A stretch of 64,000 bases of DNA, from the NCBI RefSeq assembly GCF_026790145.1, contig NZ_JALAMS010000032.1, forward strand, positions 62,001 to 126,000, in the 5' to 3' direction. The notes under the pieces were generated by a model. It ran no database searches. It was given only the letters and a program-made list of their open reading frames with translations, and was not told the DNA's origin. This document shows, piece by piece, positions 51,540 through 60,422 of the stretch. The stretch's first letter is position 1. Each line of letters opens with the position of its first letter. Origin of the DNA: Bacillus_I endophytica_A (GTDB lineage Bacteria; Bacillota; Bacilli; Bacillales; Bacillaceae_H). The position numbers and the translations under genes were made by a program.

Positions 51540-52340
51540 TCAAACCTGTGAAAGGCTTGAATGCTTCTTCATCCAGCTTGTAAGTGAATGAACAATTCGG
51601 CGATTTTCACGTGGTGGAAAGTAATGTGTAAACCCCTCAAAGTACCATGCTTCATATGTATGATTTAGCTTTTTGAGTTCTTCTTCTAATTTGTAAGCAT
51701 GTTGTACTGAGACATTTTCATCCTGTACTCCATGTATAAGGAGTACAGGACAAGAAATTTGATCCACTTCATAAAGAGGGGTACGCCACTTGTAAGCTTC
51801 TGGTACCTTATTTGGACTTCCTCCAATAACGCGCTTCATCATTCTACGCAAGTCTTTTCGCTCATTGTAGGTGAGCACCATGTCTGTTACGCCTCCCCAT
51901 AATACAAGAGAGCGAACGGTATCGGATAATTCAGCAACCAAAAGAGCCATTACTCCTCCTCTTGAAAACCCAAAAACGTGAATGTTATCCTTGTCTACTT
52001 TTGAATGTTGCTCAAGCACTCCTAAGGCACTCAGCGCGTCATAACGATCTTCTCCTGCAAAATCTTCATTTCCTTCTCCCCCTTGGTTTCCTCTATAAAA
52101 AGGGGCCATTACAACAAATCCTTCTGAAGCAAATTGAACAATTCGACCAACTCGAACCATACCAACGCTTTTAATGCCTCCTCTTAAATATAAAAAACCA
52201 TCGTATCTTCCGTTAGCTACAGGCTCTGCTAAAAGTCCTTTAACACGAAGTCCATCCACCATATATTCCACAACATGAAGGAGTACATGCGGGTTTGGTG
52301 ATGGAAATCGCTGCTTACTAACTACCGTTCCATTTAGCAA
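51540..52340 (-). CDS. ytmA: Alpha/beta hydrolase YtmA (prolyl oligopeptidase-like)
   Basis: A 266-residue S9-type hydrolase: nucleophile GFSRGG, acid in LIHGVQDENV and histidine in GFTHYF complete the triad. Substrate unknown. Monocistronic, followed by ytmB. Confidence 0.83.
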   Translation of the reverse strand: MLNGTVVSKQRFPSPNPHVLLHVVEYMVDGLRVKGLLAEPVANGRYDGFLYLRGGIKSVGMVRVGRIVQFASEGFVVMAPFYRGNQGGEGNEDFAGEDRYDALSALGVLEQHSKVDKDNIHVFGFSRGGVMALLVAELSDTVRSLVLWGGVTDMVLTYNERKDLRRMMKRVIGGSPNKVPEAYKWRTPLYEVDQISCPVLLIHGVQDENVSVQHAYKLEEELKKLNHTYEAWYFEGFTHYFPPRENRRIVHSLTSWMKKHSSLSQV

Positions 52341-52450
52341 AAAACATCATCCTTTAAAATAATTTTTCTAGGCATTCACACATATTGTCTCCTCCTCATA
52401 TTTTATCAATATAGACAAAAGAAGTCTTTTTAAAGGAGGTTTACTCTTTC

Positions 52451-53446
52451 ATGATGAAAAAAGGTAAAGTTTATTTATCTATAGCTCTTCTCTTAGTTTG
52501 CTTAAGTTTGTTTGGATGTAGTCAAGAAACGAAAAAAACGGTCAGAGTTGGAGAAGTAACGCATTCTATCTTTTACGCTCCACAGTATGTCGCTGTTTCC
52601 AAAGGTTTTTTTGAAGAAGAAGGATTAGATGTTGAATTAAAAACAACGTGGGGCGGAGACAAAACAATGACGTCTTTACTATCAGACGGCATTGATGTTG
52701 CTCTCGTTGGTTCTGAAACATCCATTTATGTGCAATCTCAAGGAGCAGATGATCCTGTCGTTAACTTTGCACAGTTAACAGAAAATGATGGAACTTTTTT
52801 AGTAGCAAGAGGAAAAATAGAGAACTTCTCATGGGAACAGCTTAAAGGTTCTACATTTCTCGGTCAGCGTAAAGGTGGCATGCCACAAATGGTTGGTGAG
52901 TATGTATTAAAGCAGCATAATATTGATCCTAAACAAGATTTAGAGCTTATCCAAAATATTGATTTTGCAAACGTTGCGAATGCCTTTGCATCAGGAACAG
53001 GTGATTATGTCCAGCTTTTTGAACCAACGGCAAGTATTTTTGAGCAACAAGGAAAAGGCCATATTGTTGCCTCATTTGGAACCGAATCAGGCAAAGTTCC
53101 TTACACTTCTTTTATGGCGAAAGAAAGCTACCTTACTGAAAATGAAGAAACGATGGAGAAATTCACACGTGCTCTTTATAAAGCGCAAAAATGGGTTGAT
53201 GAGCACAGTGCAGAGGAAGTAGCAAAAGAGATTGCTCCTCAGTTTGAAGATACGTCCTTAGAAACAATTGAAACTGTTGTTGATCGTTACAAGTCACAAG
53301 ATTCCTATGCAAAAGATCCTTTGCTAAACAAAGCAGAGTGGAATCAGCTTGAGGAAATTATGAAAGAAGCAGGCGAACTACCTAAAAATGTGGATTATAC
53401 AAAACTTGTGAACACGAAGATAGCCAAAAAGGCTATGGAAGAGTAG
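52451..53446 (+). CDS. ytlA: ABC substrate-binding lipoprotein YtlA
   Basis: A 331-residue NMT1/SsuA-like binding protein, lipoprotein signal LLVCLSLFGC, then GEVTHSIFYAPQYVAVSKGFFEEEG. AAAGGAGG before ATG 52451. First gene of ytlACD. The substrate may be a sulfonate or pyrimidine-like compound; not decidable here. Confidence 0.85.
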   Translation: MMKKGKVYLSIALLLVCLSLFGCSQETKKTVRVGEVTHSIFYAPQYVAVSKGFFEEEGLDVELKTTWGGDKTMTSLLSDGIDVALVGSETSIYVQSQGADDPVVNFAQLTENDGTFLVARGKIENFSWEQLKGSTFLGQRKGGMPQMVGEYVLKQHNIDPKQDLELIQNIDFANVANAFASGTGDYVQLFEPTASIFEQQGKGHIVASFGTESGKVPYTSFMAKESYLTENEETMEKFTRALYKAQKWVDEHSAEEVAKEIAPQFEDTSLETIETVVDRYKSQDSYAKDPLLNKAEWNQLEEIMKEAGELPKNVDYTKLVNTKIAKKAMEE

Positions 53447-53456
53447 GCGATAAAAA

Positions 53457-54224
53457 ATGACATTTCTTGATGTTCAAAACATAAGTCATACGTACTTCTC
53501 AAAAAAGCAAGCTACTTCTGTTCTTGAGAACATTTCATTCACTCTTGAAGAAGGCGAATTTATTTCTCTTTTAGGACCGAGTGGCTGTGGGAAAACAACG
53601 CTTCTTTCTATCATTTCTGGGCTCCTTTCTCCAACAGAAGGGAGCATATTTATCCAAGATCAAAAAATGAAAGACCGGAAAGACTTAATTGGCTATATGC
53701 TTCAACAAGATTATTTGTTTAATTGGAAAACGATAAAAGAAAATGTCCTTCTTGGGCCTAAAATCAAAAAGCAAACGTCAGCAGAATGGGAGGAAAAGGC
53801 GACAGCTCTCTTAGAAACTGTTGGACTGCCAAATGTAGAATCCCTCTATCCGAGCGAGCTTTCAGGTGGGATGAGGCAGCGTGTTTCACTCGTTCGTACA
53901 CTCATTACGAATCCACAGCTTTTATTGCTTGATGAACCTTTTTCAGCGTTAGATTTTCAAACCAAATTAAAGCTTGAAGATCTTGTTGGGGAAACGTTAA
54001 AGAATTTCAATAAAACCGCCGTTCTTGTTACACACGATATTGGTGAAGCCATTGCAATGAGTGACCGTATTTTTCTTCTTTCAAGAAACCCGGGGAGACT
54101 TTCTAAAACATTTATCGTTCCTCAAAGTTTACGGAGCTTATCACCGCTTGAAGCACGTCAACATGAAGAATATAATGCCTTATTTCAACGCATTTGGAAG
54201 GAGTTTGAACATCTTGAACAATAA
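53457..54224 (+). CDS. ytlC: ABC transporter ATPase YtlC
   Basis: A 255-residue ATPase of the nitrate/sulfonate/taurine class: Walker A GPSGCGKTT, Q-loop MLQQDYLFNW, signature LSGGMRQR, Walker B LLLLDEP. It overlaps ytlD by 11 bases. Confidence 0.86.
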   Translation: MTFLDVQNISHTYFSKKQATSVLENISFTLEEGEFISLLGPSGCGKTTLLSIISGLLSPTEGSIFIQDQKMKDRKDLIGYMLQQDYLFNWKTIKENVLLGPKIKKQTSAEWEEKATALLETVGLPNVESLYPSELSGGMRQRVSLVRTLITNPQLLLLDEPFSALDFQTKLKLEDLVGETLKNFNKTAVLVTHDIGEAIAMSDRIFLLSRNPGRLSKTFIVPQSLRSLSPLEARQHEEYNALFQRIWKEFEHLEQ

Positions 54225-55014
54225 TAAAAATACAGCCTTCCTTCATGAACAGTATTTGCGTACCTTAAAAAGAGAAAAAGTTTATGTTCGTCTTTTTCAA
54301 CTTCTTATCCTCGTTTCTTTTTTTATTCTATGGGAAGTTGGTTCGCGAACAAAAATTTTAGATCCGCTTATTTTCAGTTCCCCTGTTAAAGTGAGCGAGC
54401 TTTTTATTGAAAAGCTGATAGATGGCTCTCTGTTGCAGCATACAAGCGTCACTCTTTTTGAAACACTGCTCGGGTTTTTAATTGGGACGCTTGCTGGGAT
54501 TTTACTTGCATCGCTTCTTTGGTGGTCACCAAAGCTTGCTAAAATTCTTGATCCTTATCTTGTTGTATTAAATGCGATGCCTAAAGTAGCGCTCGGGCCG
54601 ATTCTGATTGTTGCGATTGGACCAAACTTTTCCTCCATTCTAATTATGGGGGCTCTCATTTCTGTGATTATTACTACCATTGTTATTTATACATCATTTA
54701 AAGAAGTGGATCCTAACTATGTAAAAGTCCTTCGTATTTTCAATGCCTCACGACTTCAATGTTTTAAAGAAGCCATCCTACCAAGCTCTTTTCCAGCTAT
54801 CATTTCTACTTTTAAAGTGAATGTTGGATTATCTTGGGTAGGCGTTATTGTCGGGGAATTCCTCGTTTCAAGTCAAGGGCTCGGTTATATGATTATTTAT
54901 GGATTCCAAGTGTTTAATTTTACCCTTGTGCTTCTAAGCCTCTTGCTTATTGCCATTTTAGCTACGCTTATGTATCAAGGCGTTGCTATTCTTGAAAAAA
55001 AATTGCTGAAATAA
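54214..55014 (+). CDS. ytlD: ABC transporter permease YtlD
   Basis: A 266-residue permease with about six helices and loop LRIFNASRLQCFKEAILPSSFPAI. I start at the TTG at 54214 (ten bases after AAGGAG), since the family N-terminus LHEQYLRTLKRE follows and the upstream frame only shadows ytlC. Confidence 0.83.
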   Translation: MNNNKNTAFLHEQYLRTLKREKVYVRLFQLLILVSFFILWEVGSRTKILDPLIFSSPVKVSELFIEKLIDGSLLQHTSVTLFETLLGFLIGTLAGILLASLLWWSPKLAKILDPYLVVLNAMPKVALGPILIVAIGPNFSSILIMGALISVIITTIVIYTSFKEVDPNYVKVLRIFNASRLQCFKEAILPSSFPAIISTFKVNVGLSWVGVIVGEFLVSSQGLGYMIIYGFQVFNFTLVLLSLLLIAILATLMYQGVAILEKKLLK

Positions 55015-55015
55015 T

Positions 55016-55050
55016 AAAAAGGAACATCTCTTACGAAGATGTTCCTTTTT
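55016..55050. terminator. Bidirectional terminator
   Basis: 14-bp stem (55016-55029 with 55037-55050); the ytkD stop lies in its loop. Confidence 0.85.
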
Positions 55051-55525
55051 GAGGTAATATTCCCTGACGTCGCATTTCAGTTAACACGTGCTGAAGAACG
55101 TCATCTTTCATAATAAAACTGTATTCTTCATGATTTTTAATATCTTTTGGTAATTCTCTTACTAAAACAGGTCCTTTAGTTTCTAGGTAATCATCTCTTT
55201 TTTTAATCTCTGGAATAGAAGCAAAGTAAATGTTTTTGATAATAATTCGTTGGCGGCTACATACTTTATACTGCCCTAAATAGTGTAAATCTGTAACAAC
55301 TCCACCTGTTTCCTCCATTACCTCTCGTCTAGCAGCTTCTGCAGGTGTCTCTCCTTGCTCTACTTTTCCACCTGGAAACTCCATTCCACGTGTTGAATGA
55401 TCTGTTAAGAGCCATTGGCCTTCAAAACGACACACAACCCAGACATGTTTCGGATTTTTAGAAAAAGCATGTTTATTAAAAGACAAAAAAACTTGATTCT
55501 GGTAGCTATCTTTAAACGTGTACAT
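55031..55525 (-). CDS. ytkD: NUDIX nucleoside triphosphatase YtkD
   Basis: A 164-residue Nudix protein with the box GGKVEQGETPAEAARREVMEETGG at about residues 53-75. B. subtilis YtkD is an antimutator-type pyrophosphatase acting on (8-oxo-)dGTP and also on RNA 5' ends. Own ATG at 55525. Confidence 0.87.
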   Translation of the reverse strand: MYTFKDSYQNQVFLSFNKHAFSKNPKHVWVVCRFEGQWLLTDHSTRGMEFPGGKVEQGETPAEAARREVMEETGGVVTDLHYLGQYKVCSRQRIIIKNIYFASIPEIKKRDDYLETKGPVLVRELPKDIKNHEEYSFIMKDDVLQHVLTEMRRQGILPQKGTSS

Positions 55526-55602
55526 ATGACATTACTCCATCGCTCATTATTATGATTTCTATTGTAGCATAGAAGTTTTCAATACGTTCTTTTTTCCCGA
55601 CA

Positions 55603-55633
55603 AAAAAAGAGCAATTATTGAAATCACTCTTTA
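55603..55633 (-). terminator. Probable terminator after the 109-residue gene
   Basis: AAAGAG/CTCTTT imperfect stem with seven T on the minus strand, overlapping the end of the gene. Confidence 0.5.
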
Positions 55634-55953
55634 TTTCTGTTCAGCAACGGCAGGATTTGTTCAATATGGGCTTTGGCATTCTCATCTCCAAGCTCATACA
55701 ATTTATCATATATAGCACAAATATGGCGATCATAAATGTCATTTCCTTTATCATGATGATATTCTAAGTATGGAACATGGGCTCTGAAGTAGTTACCCCA
55801 ATCTGTTGCTCTGTTTTCATTAAAGATCTCTCTTAGTTCTTCTATTTCCTCATTATTGGCATAAATCGTATAGTTCCAATCTGACGCAGTACTAATTTGT
55901 GAAATTTCCCCTGTTGCTAATGTAACGTAATAGGTTTGTCGCTCGTTTATCAT
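55624..55953 (-). CDS. Hypothetical protein, 109 residues
   Basis: Reads MINERQTYYVTLATGEISQI, then NNEEIEELREIF and YFRAHVPYLEYHHDKGNDIYD. Acidic, mixed alpha/beta, no signal peptide. I do not recognise the family. AGAGGAG before ATG 55953; it lies between the YtkC-type holin gene and ytkD. Confidence 0.7.
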   Translation of the reverse strand: MINERQTYYVTLATGEISQISTASDWNYTIYANNEEIEELREIFNENRATDWGNYFRAHVPYLEYHHDKGNDIYDRHICAIYDKLYELGDENAKAHIEQILPLLNRNKE

Positions 55954-56019
55954 AGAATTCTCTCCTCTTTGTAGAGATAATAGTGTTCTTATCCCACAAA
56001 AAGGAGAAAAATATTCATT

Positions 56020-56415
56020 TTATTTTTTAAATCGGTTTTGTAAGGCTTGAATTGCATTGATAATAATTTGTGGTACAGGTAGTCCTACTCTTTTTGCGTT
56101 ATCAGTGATAGAAATGATTTCGTTAAGCGTATAAAATAGGATTGTTGTATTGCGGATGAAATTCTCATCCCAGAGTAGAACATCCATAAAGTTTGCTACA
56201 GCAACTAAAATAAAAATTAAAATCTTTTGAGCAATTCCTCTATAACCGATACGGCTATTGAATTTCTTGTGCACAATAGCTGATAGCAAGCCAGTTATAT
56301 AATCGAGAATAACGCATGCCAAAAGAATAGTTAGTAAATAATCCCACCCACCGAACAGCAGTCCAGTAAAAGATCCGATGCTAGCAATGCCGAGCAAGAA
56401 AGACTGTTTAAACAC
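56020..56415 (-). CDS. ytkC: Phage holin family membrane protein (YtkC)
   Basis: A 131-residue membrane protein with three to four helices, of the toxin-secretion/phage lysis holin family (WDYLLTILLACVILDYITGLLSAIVHKKFNSRIGYRGIAQKI region). GTG start at 56415 behind GGGAGGAGGG. B. subtilis ytkC occupies the same locus, so it is a core gene rather than a prophage remnant. Confidence 0.83.
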   Translation of the reverse strand: MFKQSFLLGIASIGSFTGLLFGGWDYLLTILLACVILDYITGLLSAIVHKKFNSRIGYRGIAQKILIFILVAVANFMDVLLWDENFIRNTTILFYTLNEIISITDNAKRVGLPVPQIIINAIQALQNRFKK

Positions 56416-56559
56416 AGTTTCCCTCCTCCCAAACTCCTATGATAGGAAATAGTTAATTCACAGTATTATTATATGTACAAACTACCAAAGTGCGTGGGAA
56501 TTTAAAGAAATGAAGATAACGTGTAAAAAAAGAGGGAAAAGGAGGCATATATCATATAA

Positions 56560-56592
56560 AAAAGCAAACAAGCATAAGGCCTGTTTGCTTTT
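56560..56592 (-). terminator. Terminator after the quinone oxidoreductase gene
   Basis: 11-bp stem (56560-56570 with 56582-56592) with A/T ends. Confidence 0.75.
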
Positions 56593-56594
56593 CA

Positions 56595-57587
56595 TTACAT
56601 TTTCACAATAACTCTACCCGTTGATTTTGCTTGTAAAATGTTGTCTAGAGCATTTGGAAGTTCTTCCAAGGAAATCTCTTTGTTCACAAGCTTTGAGAAG
56701 TCTTGGGGTTTTAAATCTCCTCCCATTCGCTCCCAAAGTTTTTGTCTACGCTCCATTGGACAATAAACAGAATCAATGCCAAGGAGGTTTACCCCACGCA
56801 GTATGAATGGATAAACAGATGTTGGAACTTGGCCTCCACCCGTTAACCCACTTACGGCAACAGAACCGTTATAAGAGATTTGACTAAGAATTGACGCTAG
56901 CACTTCACCACCAACAGGATCTACGGCTCCTGCAAACTTTTGTTTATCAAGCGCTTTTATTTTGCCATTGTAAACATCCTCACGCGAGATAATCTCAGAC
57001 GCCCCAATACTTTTCAAATACTCGTGCTGTGATTCTTTCCCGCTGCTTGCTACAACGGTATAGCCCCGCTTAGAAAGCATTGCGATAGCAACGCTACCAA
57101 CTCCACCTGTTGCTCCTGTCACAAGAACATCACCGTTTTCTTCTTGAAGACCGTTTTCTTCTAACCGTTGAACAGATAGAGCAGCTGTAAATCCTGCTGT
57201 CCCTAAAATCATTGCTTCTTTTAATGTTAAACCTTCTGGTAATGGTACAATCCAATCTCCACGAAGGCGTGCATATTCACTATAACCACCAAAATGAGAA
57301 ACCCCAATTTCGTAGCTTGTTGCAATTACTTTGTCACCTTCTTTAAAGCGCTCATCTTTTGAGGAAACAACTTCTCCTGCAAGATCAATTCCAGGGATAA
57401 AGGGATAAGAAGAGACAATTTTTCCATTCTTAATACTTGCTAGTCCATCTTTATAGTTCACACCAGAGTAAGCAACTTTTACAACAACATCTCCTTCTGG
57501 TAAGTCTGACAGAGATAGATGCTCAATGTTCCGTGAAACCTCTTCACCTTGTTCACGAATAACTAATGCTTTAAAAGTCTCTTTCAT
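56595..57587 (-). CDS. YhdH/YhfP family NADPH:quinone oxidoreductase (AcuI-like)
   Basis: A 330-residue zinc-free MDR reductase: VAYSGVNYKDGLA, VTGATGGVGSVAIAML (NADPH), AVDPVGGEVLA. The family includes acrylyl-CoA reductase AcuI and B. subtilis YhfP. RBS AGGAG, ATG 57587. Not part of the B. subtilis order at this point. Confidence 0.85.
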   Translation of the reverse strand: MKETFKALVIREQGEEVSRNIEHLSLSDLPEGDVVVKVAYSGVNYKDGLASIKNGKIVSSYPFIPGIDLAGEVVSSKDERFKEGDKVIATSYEIGVSHFGGYSEYARLRGDWIVPLPEGLTLKEAMILGTAGFTAALSVQRLEENGLQEENGDVLVTGATGGVGSVAIAMLSKRGYTVVASSGKESQHEYLKSIGASEIISREDVYNGKIKALDKQKFAGAVDPVGGEVLASILSQISYNGSVAVSGLTGGGQVPTSVYPFILRGVNLLGIDSVYCPMERRQKLWERMGGDLKPQDFSKLVNKEISLEELPNALDNILQAKSTGRVIVKM

Positions 57588-57635
57588 AAAAATTCTCCTT
57601 TCTTATATTCCCATACAATTTATATTAAATGAAAA

Positions 57636-57669
57636 CAGAGAGTGTAACAAATATCTGCTACACTCTCTG
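57636..57669 (-). terminator. Terminator after the 51-residue gene
   Basis: 11-bp stem CAGAGAGTGTA/TACACTCTCTG followed by TTTTC on the minus strand. Confidence 0.7.
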
Positions 57670-57672
57670 CCT

Positions 57673-57828
57673 TCACGCTTCTGAAATTACTTTTAAAACT
57701 GTTTTGCAGCCCATCCAAAGTAAGCGAGGAGCGTAATAAAGAAGTTCAGGTACTTCAAGCAAAACGTCAAAGGCTGTCTCTGCTACTTCCTTCTTTCTCC
57801 TGTTCTGCTTTTTCTTTTTCAGCTTCAC
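57673..57828 (-). CDS. Small basic amphipathic protein, 51 residues
   Basis: GTG start at 57828 behind AAAGGAG (11 bases). The protein opens with KLKKKKQNRRKKEVAETAFD and continues LLEVPELLYYAPRLLWMGCK, i.e. a very basic head and one hydrophobic amphipathic helix. A terminator follows. I do not recognise the family; likely membrane-associated. Confidence 0.55.
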   Translation of the reverse strand: MKLKKKKQNRRKKEVAETAFDVLLEVPELLYYAPRLLWMGCKTVLKVISEA

Positions 57829-57907
57829 TTCTGCACCGTCTCCTTTCTTTGTTTAAAAAGATATACGGAGCAAAGAGAGAAACTGTTTCAAAAACTTGCT
57901 AGAAGCA

Positions 57908-57934
57908 AAAAAGCGAAGATATTCTCCGCTTTTT
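57908..57934 (-). terminator. Terminator of dps
   Basis: AAAAAGCG/CGCTTTTT stem with inner AGA/TCT pairs and T-run on the minus strand. Confidence 0.8.
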
Positions 57935-57935
57935 C

Positions 57936-58379
57936 TTATCGTCCTAAGAACGAATTTAACATCCATTTATGTTTTTCAAAGCTTTTATGCATAGCAAGGA
58001 GCATATCTCCTGTTGTTTCATCGTCAGCTTCTGCAGCAGCATCCATACCTTCTTTCAACTCTTTTGTTAATGTATTGAAGTCTGCTACAAGGTTTGCTAC
58101 CATGTCTTTTGCACTTTCATTCTTTTCTGCTTCTTTGATAGAAGACATTTCAAGATATTCTTTCATTGTTGCAACAGGTTTTACTTCAAGAGCTAATAAA
58201 CGCTCTGCTAAGTCATCAATATTTGTAGCTGTCTCGTTGTAAAGCTCTTCAAACTTTTCATGTAGGGTAAAGAAGTTTTCTCCTTTTACATACCAGTGAT
58301 AATTATGTAGCTTAATGTAAAGGACACTGAAATTTGCGATTTGATTATTTACAATTGTTGTAACTTTATTGTTTGACAT
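57936..58379 (-). CDS. dps: Dps-family DNA-protecting ferritin
   Basis: A 147-residue Dps with ferroxidase motif features YIKLHNYHWYVKGENFFTLHEKFEELYNE (H, D/E ligands) and DDLAERLLALEVKP. It stores iron and shields DNA as a dodecamer. B. subtilis dps (ytkB) at this locus is a SigB general-stress gene, and a SigB-like promoter is visible. Confidence 0.92.
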   Translation of the reverse strand: MSNNKVTTIVNNQIANFSVLYIKLHNYHWYVKGENFFTLHEKFEELYNETATNIDDLAERLLALEVKPVATMKEYLEMSSIKEAEKNESAKDMVANLVADFNTLTKELKEGMDAAAEADDETTGDMLLAMHKSFEKHKWMLNSFLGR

Positions 58380-58419
58380 CGTTATTCCTCCGAATTATTT
58401 TTTTTAACACATTTTCTCT

Positions 58420-58455
58420 ATTATAGTTGTACCCACTTTTACACAATGTTCAAAC
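58420..58455 (-). promoter_or_regulatory. SigB-type promoter of dps
   Basis: Minus-strand GTTTGA (58450-58455), 15-bp spacer, GGGTAC (58429-58434), close to the SigB consensus GTTTAA/GGGTAT. A TATAAT for SigA overlaps at 58420-58425. Confidence 0.6.
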
Positions 58456-58467
58456 TTAAAATTATGG

Positions 58468-58504
58468 AAAAAAAGCGTCCTTTTTAAAAAAGGACGCTTT
58501 TTTT
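58468..58504 (-). terminator. Terminator of luxS
   Basis: Near-perfect stem AAAGCGTCCTTTT/AAAAGGACGCTTT with long A and T runs. Confidence 0.85.
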
Positions 58505-58505
58505 C

Positions 58506-58979
58506 TTAACCAAATACTTTTTCTAAATCTTCATCATTTTGTTCAAGCCAGAACTTCATTAGACGTTTTGCTCCATCTAAATCGTGAAGTTTCGCTTGAC
58601 CGCATTGTGTTTCATTTGCAGCTGGGATTTCAGTAATATTCACAGCATCTTCAAATGTTTCTCTTAACAATGTAATGATTTCTTTTACAGTTGGCTCGCC
58701 GCTTACCACTAAATAGTACCCTGTTTGGCAACCCATTGGAGAAACATCAATGATATCAAAATGGTCGTGTTTCTCTGCGTATTTACGGATTGTAAATGCT
58801 AAAAGATGTTCCAATGTATGAATAGTATCAGGCTTCATCGCTTGCTTATTCGGTTGACAAAAACGGATATCAAACTTATTAATTAATCCATCAGTTCCTA
58901 CTTTATGAACACCACAATGACGAACATAAGGAGCTTTCACGGCTGTATGATCAAGTTCAAAACTTTCAACTGAAGGCAT
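58506..58979 (-). CDS. luxS: S-ribosylhomocysteine lyase LuxS
   Basis: A 157-residue LuxS with metal ligands H54, H58 (HTLEH, with catalytic E57) and C126, and catalytic C84 (PMGCQTG). It makes homocysteine and the AI-2 precursor DPD from S-ribosylhomocysteine, so it recycles sulfur after SAM use. Confidence 0.95.
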   Translation of the reverse strand: MPSVESFELDHTAVKAPYVRHCGVHKVGTDGLINKFDIRFCQPNKQAMKPDTIHTLEHLLAFTIRKYAEKHDHFDIIDVSPMGCQTGYYLVVSGEPTVKEIITLLRETFEDAVNITEIPAANETQCGQAKLHDLDGAKRLMKFWLEQNDEDLEKVFG

Positions 58980-59088
58980 AAAAAAGCTCTCCTTTCAATG
59001 TATCATTTGTATTTTTTAATCGTATCTAGTATAACATATCGTAGGTTATAATAAATTTAGAACACTCTTTTTAAGGAAGGTTTTATTT

Positions 59089-59328
59089 ATGAAAAAATTA
59101 TTGCTCTGGCTTATTAGAGGATATCAGCTGTTCATTTCTCCCCTTTCTCCTCCACGCTGTCGCTTTCATCCCACATGTTCACACTATGGTCTTCAATCGA
59201 TTCAGCGCTTTGGAGCCATTAAAGGTACCTACCTTACAATAAAACGAATATTAAAATGCCATCCCTTCCATCCAGGAGGCTTTGATCCAGTTCCTGAAAA
59301 AAAGGACAAGCATTCACATTTAAAATAA
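59089..59328 (+). CDS. yidD: Membrane protein insertion efficiency factor YidD
   Basis: A 79-residue YidD: LIRGYQLFISPLSPPRCRFHPTCSHYG and CHPFHPGGFDPVP, with conserved cysteines. Peripheral membrane factor helping YidC/SpoIIIJ. B. subtilis ytjA. Its stop directly abuts the convergent ytiB stop. Confidence 0.9.
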   Translation: MKKLLLWLIRGYQLFISPLSPPRCRFHPTCSHYGLQSIQRFGAIKGTYLTIKRILKCHPFHPGGFDPVPEKKDKHSHLK

Positions 59329-59898
59329 TTATTTCGCTGAAGTAACGGCTTTTTCGTCACGATCTACAACATCTAATTTTCCTGTTGCAGGGTCAATGAC
59401 TAAACCGTGCACAGGGACGTTTGGTACAAGCGGATGGTTGCGAATTTGATCAACGCTTTGTTGAACGCTATCTGTTACATTATCAAATCCACGAAGCCAG
59501 TCATCAAGGTTAACTCCAGCATTTTCTAACGTATGGATTGTATCTTCTGTAATACCGCGTTCAACAAATTTTTTCTTTACAGACTCTGGATTGATACTGC
59601 TCATTCCGCAGTCATGATGACCAATAACAAATACCTCATCTGCGCCTAATTCATAAATAGCAACAATAAGGCTGCGCATAATTCCGCCAAATGGTGTTGA
59701 AACAACAGCACCTGCTGATTTTACAATTTTAGCGTCTCCGTTTTTTAAGTTCATACTTGCTGGTAAAAGTTCGATAAGTCTTGTGTCCATGCATGTTAAA
59801 ATAACGCATTTCTTGTTTGGAAACTTTGTTGTTTCAAATGTTTTGTACTCTTGTTTCTCAACGAATTGCTTGTTATATTCTAGAATTTGTTCTAACAT
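59329..59898 (-). CDS. ytiB: Beta-carbonic anhydrase YtiB
   Basis: A 189-residue beta-class carbonic anhydrase with zinc ligands C36, H94 and C97 and the D38-R40 dyad (CMDTRL, GHHDCGM). Interconverts CO2 and bicarbonate. Confidence 0.9.
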   Translation of the reverse strand: MLEQILEYNKQFVEKQEYKTFETTKFPNKKCVILTCMDTRLIELLPASMNLKNGDAKIVKSAGAVVSTPFGGIMRSLIVAIYELGADEVFVIGHHDCGMSSINPESVKKKFVERGITEDTIHTLENAGVNLDDWLRGFDNVTDSVQQSVDQIRNHPLVPNVPVHGLVIDPATGKLDVVDRDEKAVTSAK

Positions 59899-59960
59899 TT
59901 TTCTACTCCCCTTATCATATCTTATATTGTGAAATTCATTATTTATTATATCAAATTTTT

Positions 59961-60008
59961 AAAAAAGAGGATGTCCTAAAATTTATCCTTTTAGAACATC
60001 CTCCTTTT
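59961..60008 (-). terminator. Terminator of rpmE2
   Basis: Stem 59967-59981 with 59989-60003 (one mismatch), T-rich on the minus strand. Confidence 0.75.
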
Positions 60009-60018
60009 ATTGTTGTTT

Positions 60019-60264
60019 TTACTTCATATTATATTTCTTCTTAAACTGCTCTGCTCGTCCATCACGGTTACCAAATTTTTGACGGCCTGTGTAGAATGGA
60101 TGTGTGTCAGATGAAACCTCTACTTTTAAAAGCGGATAAGTGTTTCCGTCTTCCCACTCTATTGTCTCGTTTGATTTCTTTGTTGAACCACTTAAAAATT
60201 TATATCCGCTGTTTGTGTCCATAAATACTACAGGCTGATAATCTGGATGTAAATTTTGTTTCAT
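60019..60264 (-). CDS. rpmE2: Ribosomal protein L31 type B
   Basis: An 81-residue L31B (MKQNLHPDYQPVVFMDTNSGYKFLSGSTK, SSDTHPFYTGRQKF). It lacks the CxxC zinc ligands of the type A form; in zinc starvation it replaces RpmE and frees zinc. B. subtilis ytiA. A Zur box overlaps the promoter. Confidence 0.93.
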   Translation of the reverse strand: MKQNLHPDYQPVVFMDTNSGYKFLSGSTKKSNETIEWEDGNTYPLLKVEVSSDTHPFYTGRQKFGNRDGRAEQFKKKYNMK

Positions 60265-60296
60265 AGTTATCGTGCTCCTTTCAAAATCATATCCCT

Positions 60297-60325
60297 ATTA
60301 TAAAACGTAACCATTACTATTTGCA
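60297..60325 (-). promoter_or_regulatory. rpmE2 promoter with Zur box
   Basis: Minus-strand TTGCAA (60320-60325) and TATAAT (60297-60302), 18-bp spacer. Plus-strand 60302-60322 matches the Zur consensus AAATCGTAATNATTACGATTT at 17 of 20 defined positions by eye and fills the spacer. Confidence 0.75.
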
Positions 60326-60422
60326 AACGAAAAGTTTTCCTCCCTTCCAAAATCATGAATAATTAATTCCAATAAGTGGACAATAAGGTTTATTGATACT
60401 TCACTGGAAAGGTAGGAGCATT

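Noticed and set aside
55624..56415. Prophage remnant suggested by the holin-type gene
   Set aside because: ytkC is a normal core gene at this locus in B. subtilis; no other phage genes are present.
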